Shown: piece after piece, positions 16,144 through 24,316 of the stretch | Layout: every line of letters starts with the position of its first letter | Position numbering within the stretch: position 1 is the first letter of the stretch | Assembly: GCA_033791605.1 (NCBI GenBank) | Contig: JASJGJ010000150.1 | Span: 1-30,100, forward strand | Direction: 5' to 3' | DNA length: 30,100 nt | From: Porticoccus sp033791605 | GTDB taxonomy: Bacteria; Pseudomonadota; Gammaproteobacteria; Pseudomonadales; Porticoccaceae | Made by a program: the position numbers and the translations under genes | Notes under the pieces: generated by a model | Told to the model about the DNA's origin: nothing | The model's input: the letters and a program-made list of their open reading frames with translations, nothing else | The model's database searches: none

Positions 16144-16728
16144 ATGAAAACCTTCTTTCAAATCGTTGCTTTTTTTATCATTGCATCAATGCAGTCCTGG
16201 GCAGAAACCACTGAAAAAATAACAGAAAAAAACAACACGTATAGCAATGAACAGCCCAGCATCAACTGGTCATCTCCAGACGACATTAAAAATCATATGG
16301 TATACAAGCTTATACCGGTTAAAGGAGAGGCAACCTTTGCCCCAAATCTTGTTTTATTAGATCTAGCTCTCTCTAAAGATTTCTCAGAAATTTACCTAGT
16401 AAGAACAGAGAATTTTGAGGAAGGCGAGATCTTCACCTTATACGTCACTGCGTTATACCACGATATCGAATGGCGCAACTATACAAGTGTAACAAGCCCA
16501 AGAGCTGATGATTTGTCTCTCACCTCAATAACTAAAAAAGCGCATGATTGTGACCACAAAATCTCCTGCCAATACGAAGAAAAAATATCCATAGAGATAG
16601 GATTTATAGAAATAATTGACTCACTAACGACCAGTCTCGAATTAAATATCATCGGTGAAAAAACGCAAAAAATTACAATTCCAGGCAACTATTTATTGGC
16701 AATAATGCGAACCATCAAGTCCGAATAA
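16144..16728 (+). CDS. Exported protein of unknown function (194 aa)
   Basis: I do not recognise this protein. It has a clear signal peptide (MKTFFQIVAFFIIASMQSWAE), a short polar linker, then a beta-rich domain (~55-190) with alternating hydrophobic residues and one close pair of cysteines (DCDHKISC) that could form a disulfide in the periplasm. No membrane segment follows the signal. It is last of the four-gene cluster, 24 bp after the DUF547 gene. Its composition is slightly more AT-rich than its neighbours. No terminator is visible after it. Confidence 0.75.
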   Translation: MKTFFQIVAFFIIASMQSWAETTEKITEKNNTYSNEQPSINWSSPDDIKNHMVYKLIPVKGEATFAPNLVLLDLALSKDFSEIYLVRTENFEEGEIFTLYVTALYHDIEWRNYTSVTSPRADDLSLTSITKKAHDCDHKISCQYEEKISIEIGFIEIIDSLTTSLELNIIGEKTQKITIPGNYLLAIMRTIKSE

Positions 16729-17041
16729 CCATAACTCAGTATCTTTGTATTCCCCTCAACTCTATATCCCAAGGAAGCTAGGATCTCTATTGCTAGGCTC
16801 TGTTTGACGACCCTAACATCTGTCACACCATACGATTTCCCCACACAACATCCCCCTACAGCCTATAAACTTTATATCGGTCCCTGACAACATACGAAAT
16901 TTTCGTCCCACAGCCCTAATAGTTTCTTATTATCAAGCCTATACTATTTATTAACTTTTAATATTTAAGATATTCATTTAACTTAACCATAACCACCCTA
17001 TACCAACAGACGTGAAACTAATCCAATTCAGGAGACCTGCC
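16729..17041. other. Non-coding region upstream of the catalase gene
   Basis: 313 bp without a gene, increasingly AT-rich toward the catalase. It holds the candidate OxyR-like site (16919-16955) and the CAGGAG ribosome-binding site at 17029-17034. No terminator for the preceding cluster was found. Confidence 0.55.
16919..16955 (+). promoter_or_regulatory. Weak OxyR-like binding site candidate upstream of catalase
   Basis: Four tetramers spaced by 7 bp, ATAG-TTAT-ATAC-TAAC, fit the OxyR pattern ATAG-N7-CTAT-N7-ATAG-N7-CTAT at 11 of 16 positions. The last tetramer matches poorly. The location 87-123 bp before the catalase start is sensible, but AT-rich DNA gives such matches by chance. Confidence 0.2.
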
Positions 17042-18478
17042 ATGAAAAAAAAATTAACAACCACTGCGGGATGCCCAGTTGCAGATAACCAGAACATAAT
17101 GACCGCAGGGCCACGTGGCCCCCAACTTTTACAGGATGTATGGTTCCAAGAAAAATTGGCCCATTTTGATCGAGAAGTTATTCCTGAACGACGAATGCAT
17201 GCCAAAGGCTCCGCCGCATACGGTACTTTCACGGTGACACATGACATCTCACGCTATACCCGTGCCAAAATTTTCAGTGAAATAGGAAAAAAAACGGAGC
17301 TATTTGCACGCTTTTCCACCGTTGCTGGTGAACGTGGTGCCGCTGATGCTGAGCGCGACATTCGGGGCTTTTCCGTCAAATTTTATACTGAGGAAGGTAA
17401 CTGGGACTTGGTGGGGAATAACACTCCCGTGTTTTTCCTACGCGACCCCCTTAAATTTCCGGACTTGAACCATGCTGTAAAACGGGACCCCAGAACGAAC
17501 CTGCGTAGCGCCCAGAACAACTGGGATTTTTGGACATCACTGCCAGAGGCATTGCACCAAGTCACCATCGTAATGAGTGATCGAGGCATCCCCGCCACCT
17601 ACCGACATATGCATGGCTTTGGCAGTCATACCTTTAGCCTGATCAATTCAAATCATGAACGCTTCTGGGTGAAATTTCATCTTAAATGCCAGCAAGGTAT
17701 TCAAAACCTGACCGACTCAGAAGCTGAAGCACTCATCGGCGTAGACAGAGAAAGTCATCAATCTGATCTCTACGAGAGCATCGAAAATGGTGACAACCCT
17801 CGCTGGACATTAATGATTCAGGTGATGCCAGAAAAAGAGGCCGCAAACTGCGCCTATAATCCATTCGACCTAACAAAAGTCTGGCCACACTCTGATTATC
17901 CGTTAATCGAAGTGGGTGTGATGGAGCTGAACCGTAACCCCGAAAACTACTTTGCCGAAGTAGAGCAATCGGCCTTTAACCCCGCCAATGTGGTACCAGG
18001 AATCAGCTTTTCGCCAGACAAAATGCTGCAGGGACGGCTGTTCTCCTACGGTGATGCACAACGGTATCGTTTGGGGGTAAACCATCATCAGGTTCCCGTT
18101 AATGCACCACGCTGCCCAGTTCATAGTTATCACCGTGATGGTTCTATGAGAGTGGATGGTAACCACGGAAGCACCCTGGGCTATGAACCTAATAGTTATG
18201 GTGAGTGGCAGGAACAACCTGATTTTTCGGAACCCCCTCTAGACCTAGAAGGTTCAGCAGGCCATTGGAATCACCGTGAAGACGAAGATTATTATTCTCA
18301 GCCAGGCGCTCTATTCCGTTTGATGACACCAGAAAAGCAACAGGTATTGTTTGAGAATACGGCACGTTCTGTTAGTGGCGCGAGCGGGGACATTCAGCAG
18401 AGGCATATCGATCACTGCACTAAGGCAGATCCGGCCTATAGTATGGGTGTGGCCGCAGCGCTGAAAAAAATGAAGTAA
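17042..18478 (+). CDS. Heme catalase (monofunctional, small-subunit type)
   Basis: Breaks down hydrogen peroxide to water and oxygen. At 478 aa it is a small-subunit, clade-3-like catalase. The distal His is H53 (PERRMHAKGSAAYG), the distal Asn is in VGNNTPVFF (~126), and the proximal heme Tyr is Y336 in RLFSYGDAQRYRLG. The conserved RFSTVAGERGAADAERDIRGF and RGIPATYRHMHGFGSHTF are intact. No signal peptide is seen, so it is probably cytoplasmic. An in-frame GTG exists at 17012, but the ATG at 17042 lies 7 bp after CAGGAG. It is a single gene with its own strong terminator. An OxyR-like site upstream is only weakly supported. The katA/katB symbol cannot be fixed. Confidence 0.96.
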   Translation: MKKKLTTTAGCPVADNQNIMTAGPRGPQLLQDVWFQEKLAHFDREVIPERRMHAKGSAAYGTFTVTHDISRYTRAKIFSEIGKKTELFARFSTVAGERGAADAERDIRGFSVKFYTEEGNWDLVGNNTPVFFLRDPLKFPDLNHAVKRDPRTNLRSAQNNWDFWTSLPEALHQVTIVMSDRGIPATYRHMHGFGSHTFSLINSNHERFWVKFHLKCQQGIQNLTDSEAEALIGVDRESHQSDLYESIENGDNPRWTLMIQVMPEKEAANCAYNPFDLTKVWPHSDYPLIEVGVMELNRNPENYFAEVEQSAFNPANVVPGISFSPDKMLQGRLFSYGDAQRYRLGVNHHQVPVNAPRCPVHSYHRDGSMRVDGNHGSTLGYEPNSYGEWQEQPDFSEPPLDLEGSAGHWNHREDEDYYSQPGALFRLMTPEKQQVLFENTARSVSGASGDIQQRHIDHCTKADPAYSMGVAAALKKMK

Positions 18479-18508
18479 TACAAGGGCTGTTTATAGCGAA
18501 ACTGTAAC

Positions 18509-18567
18509 CCAAGAGGTGATGATACCTACCAGTTATCATCACCTCTTGGATTTTTTCTATTTTTTTC
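18509..18567 (+). terminator. Strong Rho-independent terminator after catalase
   Basis: A perfect 16-bp stem, CCAAGAGGTGATGATA (18509-18524) with TATCATCACCTCTTGG (18534-18549), has a 9-nt loop and is followed by ATTTTTTCTATTTTTTT. The T-run lies on the plus-strand side only, so it serves the catalase and not the convergent minus-strand gene. Confidence 0.93.
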
Positions 18568-18595
18568 GCCCCTCAAAGAACGATTAACAAGAAAT

Positions 18596-19357
18596 TTACT
18601 GACCAAATACCTTCTTCAATAACGCCGTCGTTTGCTTAACAGGGTCTTTTCGAATAGCCGCTTCTTCCTGAGCTAGATAATAAAAAATTCCATCAATACC
18701 CTTAGTCACGGCATGTTCAGTGAGGTTAGCCTTTATGTCCGGTACAAATGGAATGGTTTTATATTGGTTCATAATAGCATCGTAGGTTTGAACTGCACCC
18801 ACTTCATTAAGGCTATTCTCTATTACTGGGCGCATTTCATCTGCCAAATTTGCACTCATTTTTTCCTTAAAATAATTGGTCGCTGAATCTTCTGGGCCAT
18901 CGTAAATTTTCTTAGCATCCTCAATACTCATTTCGCTTATAGCAGCCAAGAACAACTCCTTAGCCTTTGGTGTTGCCGCTTCTGCACCTCGATTCAGCTT
19001 GGTTTCCAGCTCACCCAACATATTACCCATGCCAACCGAATCCAACAGTTTTTTGGCCTGCTCAATTTCAGCAGGCAGCGGGATATGGATATTCTCATCA
19101 AGGTTAAAACCTTCCGGCTTGCCCAGCTGGGCCACAACATTCTCCGTGCCCACCTTCAATGCATCTTTTAAACCGGCACTAATATCTTCGACACTAAGCC
19201 CAGATAATGTTTTGGTTGCATTATTAGCCGTATTTCCTGTTTCTCCCCCGACGACACCACCCAATAACTCTTTGCCTGTATCCCACCAACTTCCTGCGTT
19301 AACGGGCAATTGAAGCAACAGTAATGACATTCCTAGTAAAAAAGTCGTTTTTTTCAT
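18596..19357 (-). CDS. Exported DUF4197 family protein
   Basis: A 253-aa protein with a signal peptide (MKKTTFLLGMSLLLLQLPVNAG), so periplasmic or envelope-associated. The rest is helical and matches the DUF4197 layout: LSVEDISAGLKDALKVGTENVV, IHIPLPAEIEQAKKLLDSVG, KELFLAAISEMSIEDAKKI, TNYFKEKMSANLADEMRPVI and the final GIDGIFYYLAQEEAAIRKDP. Function is unknown for the family. It is convergent with the catalase and about 110 bp downstream of the SIMPL gene on the same strand; whether they share a transcript is unclear. Confidence 0.9.
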   Translation of the reverse strand: MKKTTFLLGMSLLLLQLPVNAGSWWDTGKELLGGVVGGETGNTANNATKTLSGLSVEDISAGLKDALKVGTENVVAQLGKPEGFNLDENIHIPLPAEIEQAKKLLDSVGMGNMLGELETKLNRGAEAATPKAKELFLAAISEMSIEDAKKIYDGPEDSATNYFKEKMSANLADEMRPVIENSLNEVGAVQTYDAIMNQYKTIPFVPDIKANLTEHAVTKGIDGIFYYLAQEEAAIRKDPVKQTTALLKKVFGQ

Positions 19358-19468
19358 ATCAGGCCTCCCAGCCCATTATTAAATACATTATAAAAGTAAC
19401 TGATAACCACCCATCATTAAGCTATAACTACCCCAATAGCAATGAATGGTAAATGCAAACAGCAACAA

Positions 19469-20248
19469 TTACTGGCTAATTTCCCAATTAACATTAACTG
19501 TCACATGATAGGTATTCTCACCACTTGCAATTGGAACTGCATCCGCCATCATTGCTTCAGCAGCAAATTTACCTCTCGCCATTGGCACAGGCCTTGGTGA
19601 ACTTGAATGTTCTGAAATTTCCAAAATTCTACCCAAGTCCACACCTGCTGCATCCGCTAGTGTTTTTGCCTTATCAATGGCATTAGCCATGGCAGCCTGT
19701 CTAGCCCGCTTCAGCACTTGTTTAGGGTTGTCATTCATAAACTGGATATTGCCACCTGAATTCACACCCAAGGTAACCACAAGATCCAGAATTTCACCCA
19801 CTTTTTCTAGGTCGCGAATACGCACAGATAGATTATTGCTGACGGTATAACCCACTATCGTTGGTGGTTTTTGTTGCTGATTATTTTCACGTGGCGGATA
19901 GAAGTATCGAGGCGAAATAGTAAAACCTGAGGTTTGAAGATCTTTATCCGCAACACCTTCCAGCTTCATCGCACCCAACACCTTAGCCATGGCAGTATTA
20001 TTTGCCGTAAGTGCCCCTCGTGCAGTTTTCGCCTCTTTCACCACACCTACACTGATAGCCGCAATATCAGGTGCAATGGCAATCTCACCTTCACCGACAA
20101 CCTGAATAGTAAAAATGCGTTCATGATGCTCAGAAGCTGCAAATGGCGACATCAACATTAAGGCAAAAAACAGTACGGTTAAAAGTGTGCCGTGTGAACC
20201 CATTGGCCGCACGTCAATAAAACCCTGTTCCCTAAAGCTCTGTTTCAT
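19469..20248 (-). CDS. Exported SIMPL (DUF541) domain protein
   Basis: A 259-aa periplasmic protein. After an N-terminal extension and a hydrophobic signal segment (TLLTVLFFALMLMSPFAASE), it carries the SIMPL domain: VVGEGEIAIAPDIAAISVGVVKEAKTA, LQTSGFTISPRY, VGYTVSNNLSVRIRDLEKVGEILD and the ARQAAMANAIDKAKTLADAAG helix. Relatives include BP26/OMP28 of Brucella and YggE of E. coli, which has been linked to oxidative stress tolerance. The start is ATG at 20248 after AAGGAGAG. It diverges from the RhlE-like helicase across a 387-bp gap. Confidence 0.92.
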   Translation of the reverse strand: MKQSFREQGFIDVRPMGSHGTLLTVLFFALMLMSPFAASEHHERIFTIQVVGEGEIAIAPDIAAISVGVVKEAKTARGALTANNTAMAKVLGAMKLEGVADKDLQTSGFTISPRYFYPPRENNQQQKPPTIVGYTVSNNLSVRIRDLEKVGEILDLVVTLGVNSGGNIQFMNDNPKQVLKRARQAAMANAIDKAKTLADAAGVDLGRILEISEHSSSPRPVPMARGKFAAEAMMADAVPIASGENTYHVTVNVNWEISQ

Positions 20249-20635
20249 AACACTCTCCTTAACCTCATCTTATGAAATAAAAATACTTGGATTTTTTCCC
20301 CATTCACTCCTTGCTCAAAGAAGAAAAAGTATAGAACCAAGAAACAAACTCTATGCAGCATAAGAGCCCTCTATTATTAAGTCTATGTCTAGAATGTAAA
20401 CTCTTTCGCCTTGGTCAGGGTTGGCCAAGAACACAACCTATTCGCACTTGAGCTAACCAAGCTATCCTCCCTCTGTAAAAGACAGCACTGTAAGTAGAGG
20501 AAGGCCCATAGCTCTTGCGTGTATAATTAAAACCTGTAATCTTTAAATAAACACTTAACCAACAAAAACAATAAAATCAAATAGATACGATTAGTACTTA
20601 ATAGTATACTTTACATAAAATATTCGAGAAATATC
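20249..20635. other. Divergent intergenic region, long leader of the RhlE-like gene
   Basis: 387 bp without a gene. A TATAAT hexamer at 20522-20527 could be the -10 of the helicase promoter, giving a leader of about 100 nt, as is common for cold-induced helicases, but no -35 is recognisable. CTTGG/CCAAG arms near 20408-20428 could form a small hairpin. Confidence 0.45.
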
Positions 20636-22006
20636 ATGAGCTTTGCCACGTTTGGCTTGTCACCAGAAATCCTTAAGGCTATAAATCAACAGGGCTATGA
20701 AACGCCGACGTCTATTCAAGTCAAAGCAATTCCTCTGATATTGCAAGGCAACGATGTAATGGCTGCCGCCCAAACAGGCACAGTAAAAACAGCAAGCTTT
20801 ATACTCCCCATTCTTGAGCGACTCATCAAAGGTGCGCCCGCGAAGGGCAACCAGGCCAGAGCCCTGATATTAGCACCAACCCGCGAACTGGCCGCCCAGG
20901 TTGCAGAAAGCGCTACCACTTATGGCCGACACCTACCCCTACGATCCACAGTGGTTTATGGCGGGGTAAAAATAAATCCACAGATGATGAAACTGCGTAA
21001 AGGCGTCGACATTTTGGTCGCCACACCGGGACGATTGCTTGATCTATACCACCAGAATGCTGTGAAGTTTGAGGAACTAGAAGTACTGGTTTTGGATGAG
21101 GCCGATCGAATGCTCGACCTTGGTTTTATCAATGATATACGCAAAATTCTGACACTACTTCCCAAGCAACGCCAAAATCTGATGTTTTCAGCAACTCTTT
21201 CTACTGATGTACATACGCTATCCAAAGGACTATTTAATAACCCTACCGAGATCTCGATTAACCCTCAAAACACCACAGCTACCACCGTGAAGCAGTGGAT
21301 CTGCCCAGTAGACAAAAAACAGAAGCCCCAACTACTATCCGCACTGATTCGTCATCACAAGTGGAGCCAAATACTGGTTTTCACCAAAACCAAGAAAGGG
21401 GCTGACCGTCTAACAACTCACTTAAAAAATGAGGGGCTAAAAGCAGCGGCCATTCATGGCGACAAAAGTCAGGCTGTTAGAACTAAAACTTTAGCTGATT
21501 TCAAAAAAGGTACGGTAAAAATTCTAGTCGCCACCGACGTGGCTGCTCGTGGTTTAGATATCGAGCAACTGCCTCAGGTCGTCAATTTTGATCTGCCTAT
21601 CGTTGCTGAAGATTATATTCATCGAATAGGCCGCACGGGACGTGCAGGCTCCACCGGTCAGGCCGTATCACTTGTCAGCGCCGATGAATTTAAGGAATTA
21701 ACTGAAATTGAACGACTCATCAAACGGTTGTTACCTCGAAAATTGATAGATGGTTTTGAGCCAAGCCACAATGTCCCAGAATCGAAATTAAACCTTCTCC
21801 CCAAGAAACCTAAGAAACCGAAAAAACACAAAAGCGCTCTAACTGAAGCTATCCCCAATACCGCTCGCCAAACAAGGGGTAACGTCAAAGACCAAAAATC
21901 TAAAAGTAAAGTAAAGACCGGGAACACAAAAAGATCTTCAAAGAAGGTAGTTACCAGGGGGCAGACATCATCAACCGCCGACCATAAAAAAAAGCGTACG
22001 CGTTAA
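20636..22006 (+). CDS. RhlE-like DEAD-box RNA helicase with altered Walker A
   Basis: RNA helicase of 456 aa, cytoplasmic. N-terminal F-x-x-F-GLSPEILKAINQQGYETPTSIQ Q-motif, Ia PTRELAAQ, Ib TPGRLLDL, II DEAD, III SAT, V ATDVAARGLDIEQL and VI HRIGRTGRAG are normal. Motif I reads AQTGTVKT instead of AQTGTGKT: Val50, codon GTA at 20783-20785, one base from GGA (Gly). This residue packs against the ATP phosphates, so ATPase activity may be lost or reduced. The C-terminal ~80 residues form a Lys/Pro-rich basic tail. Family assignment to RhlE is by overall resemblance. It is convergent with the ATP-grasp gene, 29 bp apart. Confidence 0.92.
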   Translation: MSFATFGLSPEILKAINQQGYETPTSIQVKAIPLILQGNDVMAAAQTGTVKTASFILPILERLIKGAPAKGNQARALILAPTRELAAQVAESATTYGRHLPLRSTVVYGGVKINPQMMKLRKGVDILVATPGRLLDLYHQNAVKFEELEVLVLDEADRMLDLGFINDIRKILTLLPKQRQNLMFSATLSTDVHTLSKGLFNNPTEISINPQNTTATTVKQWICPVDKKQKPQLLSALIRHHKWSQILVFTKTKKGADRLTTHLKNEGLKAAAIHGDKSQAVRTKTLADFKKGTVKILVATDVAARGLDIEQLPQVVNFDLPIVAEDYIHRIGRTGRAGSTGQAVSLVSADEFKELTEIERLIKRLLPRKLIDGFEPSHNVPESKLNLLPKKPKKPKKHKSALTEAIPNTARQTRGNVKDQKSKSKVKTGNTKRSSKKVVTRGQTSSTADHKKKRTR

Positions 22007-22035
22007 TACGGACTTTAGAGTACATTTTATCGCCA

Positions 22036-23091
22036 TCAATCACTTAAAAGATCAGTCAATGGTCGACCAAAGTTACGCGCACTTTTACGATCTGGCTCAG
22101 GGTTTAATTCAACAATGACAGGGCCATCAGGGCCAATCGCCATATCAAGGCCAACAAATCTCATACCGGGAAATGCCGCTAACGCTCGTTTAGACAGGTT
22201 TATACATGCTTCCCAATGGGGTAACTCAACACCCTCAATCTGACAACCTGTACTGGGATGAACCTTGTAAGCAACACGTAAAATCCCTGTATCTGTTAAT
22301 TCTTCAAGCTTACCTGTATCGAGATCTATATTCACAATGAGCCCACCTTGTGACGCGTTATCAATCACCTGGTTATCTCGCCCTAGTCTTAACACGGCCC
22401 CAAGAATCTCAATGTCATTACGATTTTTGGTCGCCCAAATTCTTAATGTATTAAGGCTGCTTGAATGAAATTGTGAAAGAATTTGATGCTGATAAAAATA
22501 TTCTTCAATCAATAAACCTTTACCAACATTATCCTGTAAATATTCGCTAAAAAAATCAGCCAATAAATATCTTTTACCTTGCACCGCCAAATTCTCAAGG
22601 ATTAACCCCTCAGCAGTTTTACTAATTTTAGCGGCAGTAAATCCCTCGCCACCCCAACCTTCTGCCATTTTGAAACACACCACATGATTTTCATATTTAC
22701 ACAAAAGCACTTCTAAACTATCCAGAGTATCTAATGATATCCCCTTGGTATCGCTCCCGCCCTCTTCACTATAAAAACCGATAAATGCCGGGGTAGGAAA
22801 TCCCATCAAGGTAAGCAAAGACTTTTCCGCCAACTTGTGTTGTGCAAATTTTCGGTACTCTCTAGGGTTCAATTGATCAATACGAGCACTATATTGTGCT
22901 GCATTCATAAAACGTTTTTTCTCCGCCAAAGAAAGATCCCTTCGCCAAAGTGATGCCTCAAAATACAGCAAAGGGCCCAAGCCCCTACTCACATAGAGAT
23001 AAAATATTTCATAAAATTGAGTGACTAAGCACACCCCTTGCTCAGTCTTTATTTGTCGAGCCAGAGACAAAACTTTGCCTAACTTACCCAT
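22036..23091 (-). CDS. Sugar-transfer-associated ATP-grasp protein
   Basis: A 351-aa ATP-grasp enzyme resembling the family called sugar-transfer-associated ATP-grasp (alpha-L-glutamate-ligase-related). Such enzymes join a carboxylate to an amine or thiol using ATP. Core features: FKMAEGWGGEGF (glycine-rich ATP loop), LLIEEYF (adenine-side acidic pair), LRIWATKN, SQGGLIVNIDLDTG and the metal-binding end GLDMAIGPDGPVIVELNPEPD. The N-terminal ~110 residues form a basic helical cap. Its start overlaps the end of the upstream methyltransferase gene by 8 bp, so the two are translated together. The substrate is unknown. Confidence 0.82.
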   Translation of the reverse strand: MGKLGKVLSLARQIKTEQGVCLVTQFYEIFYLYVSRGLGPLLYFEASLWRRDLSLAEKKRFMNAAQYSARIDQLNPREYRKFAQHKLAEKSLLTLMGFPTPAFIGFYSEEGGSDTKGISLDTLDSLEVLLCKYENHVVCFKMAEGWGGEGFTAAKISKTAEGLILENLAVQGKRYLLADFFSEYLQDNVGKGLLIEEYFYQHQILSQFHSSSLNTLRIWATKNRNDIEILGAVLRLGRDNQVIDNASQGGLIVNIDLDTGKLEELTDTGILRVAYKVHPSTGCQIEGVELPHWEACINLSKRALAAFPGMRFVGLDMAIGPDGPVIVELNPEPDRKSARNFGRPLTDLLSD

Positions 23092-23854
23092 TCAATTGCG
23101 CCTGCTTTGCTGGTCGTAAACAGAGGTACCTTAACGCCCAATGAATACTGACTGGACTTTTGCCTTCACCAAACCCCAAATATTCTTCTATCCCCGCCAA
23201 AATATCCTCATCACTGGCGAGGTCTAAACCAAACAAATCCCGAAAAAAAGATAACGCCTCAGGCACCGAACTAAATTCCCAAGTGAACGGTTTATATTCA
23301 TTTGACACCACATTAAATCCTACAGATTCCAATGATTGCTCCATGCCTTCAGTTAAAAATGCTCCTTCATGCCCCATAGAATTATATTGATGAACAAACT
23401 CATTAAGAAATCTTGCCATATTCGATCCACCATCAACATCACCCACCACCAGTAGTCCCCCGGGCTTTAACAACCCTAAACACTGCTCAAAAAAGTGCTG
23501 TTTGTTTTCGACATGATGTATCGCTGCCAAAGAAAGAATCCTATCCGCTGAATGTGGTGCGAGTGGTAACTGGGTCAGACAAGACAATAATGTAGAGCAT
23601 CCCTGATCATTAGGGCAATGACTAGCAAAATTATCAGACGATTCAACAAAGACATAGTGAACATTGTCTACGGATAAAAATTGCTTAAGATAACCTCCCC
23701 CTGACGGAATATCATACAAGGTCATATTAGGTTTAATATCAAGATACTCTATCGCCAAAGAGAATTCTTTCGCCCTAGCTTGAGGACATAACTTCATTGC
23801 CTGATGATAACGCCACGCTCTCTTCTGAAAAATATCTTCGTATGAATCAAACAT
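23084..23854 (-). CDS. Class I SAM-dependent methyltransferase
   Basis: A 256-aa S-adenosylmethionine-dependent methyltransferase with the Rossmann-type fold. Motif I is YDIPSGGGYLKQFL, a DIPSGGG variant of the usual DxGxGxG. The acidic residue at VFVESSD, the ADRILSLAAIHHVEN motif IV region and LLKPGGLLVVGDVDG complete the Methyltransf_11-like core. The C-terminal part probably binds the substrate. It is the first gene of the pair with the ATP-grasp enzyme (8-bp overlap), implying they modify the same molecule (inference). The start is ATG at 23854 after AAGGAAG. Confidence 0.87.
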   Translation of the reverse strand: MFDSYEDIFQKRAWRYHQAMKLCPQARAKEFSLAIEYLDIKPNMTLYDIPSGGGYLKQFLSVDNVHYVFVESSDNFASHCPNDQGCSTLLSCLTQLPLAPHSADRILSLAAIHHVENKQHFFEQCLGLLKPGGLLVVGDVDGGSNMARFLNEFVHQYNSMGHEGAFLTEGMEQSLESVGFNVVSNEYKPFTWEFSSVPEALSFFRDLFGLDLASDEDILAGIEEYLGFGEGKSPVSIHWALRYLCLRPAKQAQLNG

Positions 23855-23911
23855 TCATCCTTCCTTACCTATACCACTTAAAATAATCACGTGGCCCCAC
23901 TAACAAAAATA

Positions 23912-24298
23912 CTACAACTTTTTCCCGCCATCAGTTCCGCCCTTTAACATATCCCCAAGACCCGCAAAGGGATTATGGGTTGCAGTACTTTTTTCAATAT
24001 CTGTTGAGGTATTACCATTTTCGACTTCTGTATAACGTGAATGCTCATTATCATGGCAGTACAGACACAATAATTCCCAGTTACTGCCATCTGACGGATT
24101 ATTGTCATGATTGTGATCGCGGTGATGAACCGTAAGTTGACTCAGATTTGTTTGAGTAAATTCCCGGGCACAACGCCCACAGACCCAAGGGTACATTTTT
24201 AATGATTTTTCCCGGTAACCCTTCTCTCTATCCTTGCGCGCACCGCGAGCCTGAGAAACAATCTTATCGAGCTTTCCAGAAGAATTATCTGTAGACAT
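23912..24298 (-). CDS. yajD: YajD family HNH nuclease
   Basis: A 128-aa HNH-type protein. The zinc ribbon CGRC, the nuclease core LTVHHRDHNHDNNP, DGSNWELLCLYCHDNEH and the short Gly-rich C-terminal tail (NPFAGLGDMLKGG) match the conserved YajD of gammaproteobacteria, whose cellular role is not established. The frame starts at a GTG at 24301; the ATG at 24298 is preferred behind AGAGG. It follows the MetX-like hydrolase gene by 18 bp, suggesting one transcript. Confidence 0.92.
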   Translation of the reverse strand: MSTDNSSGKLDKIVSQARGARKDREKGYREKSLKMYPWVCGRCAREFTQTNLSQLTVHHRDHNHDNNPSDGSNWELLCLYCHDNEHSRYTEVENGNTSTDIEKSTATHNPFAGLGDMLKGGTDGGKKL

Positions 24299-24316
24299 CA
24301 CTTCAACCTCTGCTGA

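Noticed and set aside
17012..17041. Upstream GTG start for catalase
   Set aside because: No ribosome-binding site precedes it, while CAGGAG sits 7 bp before the ATG at 17042.
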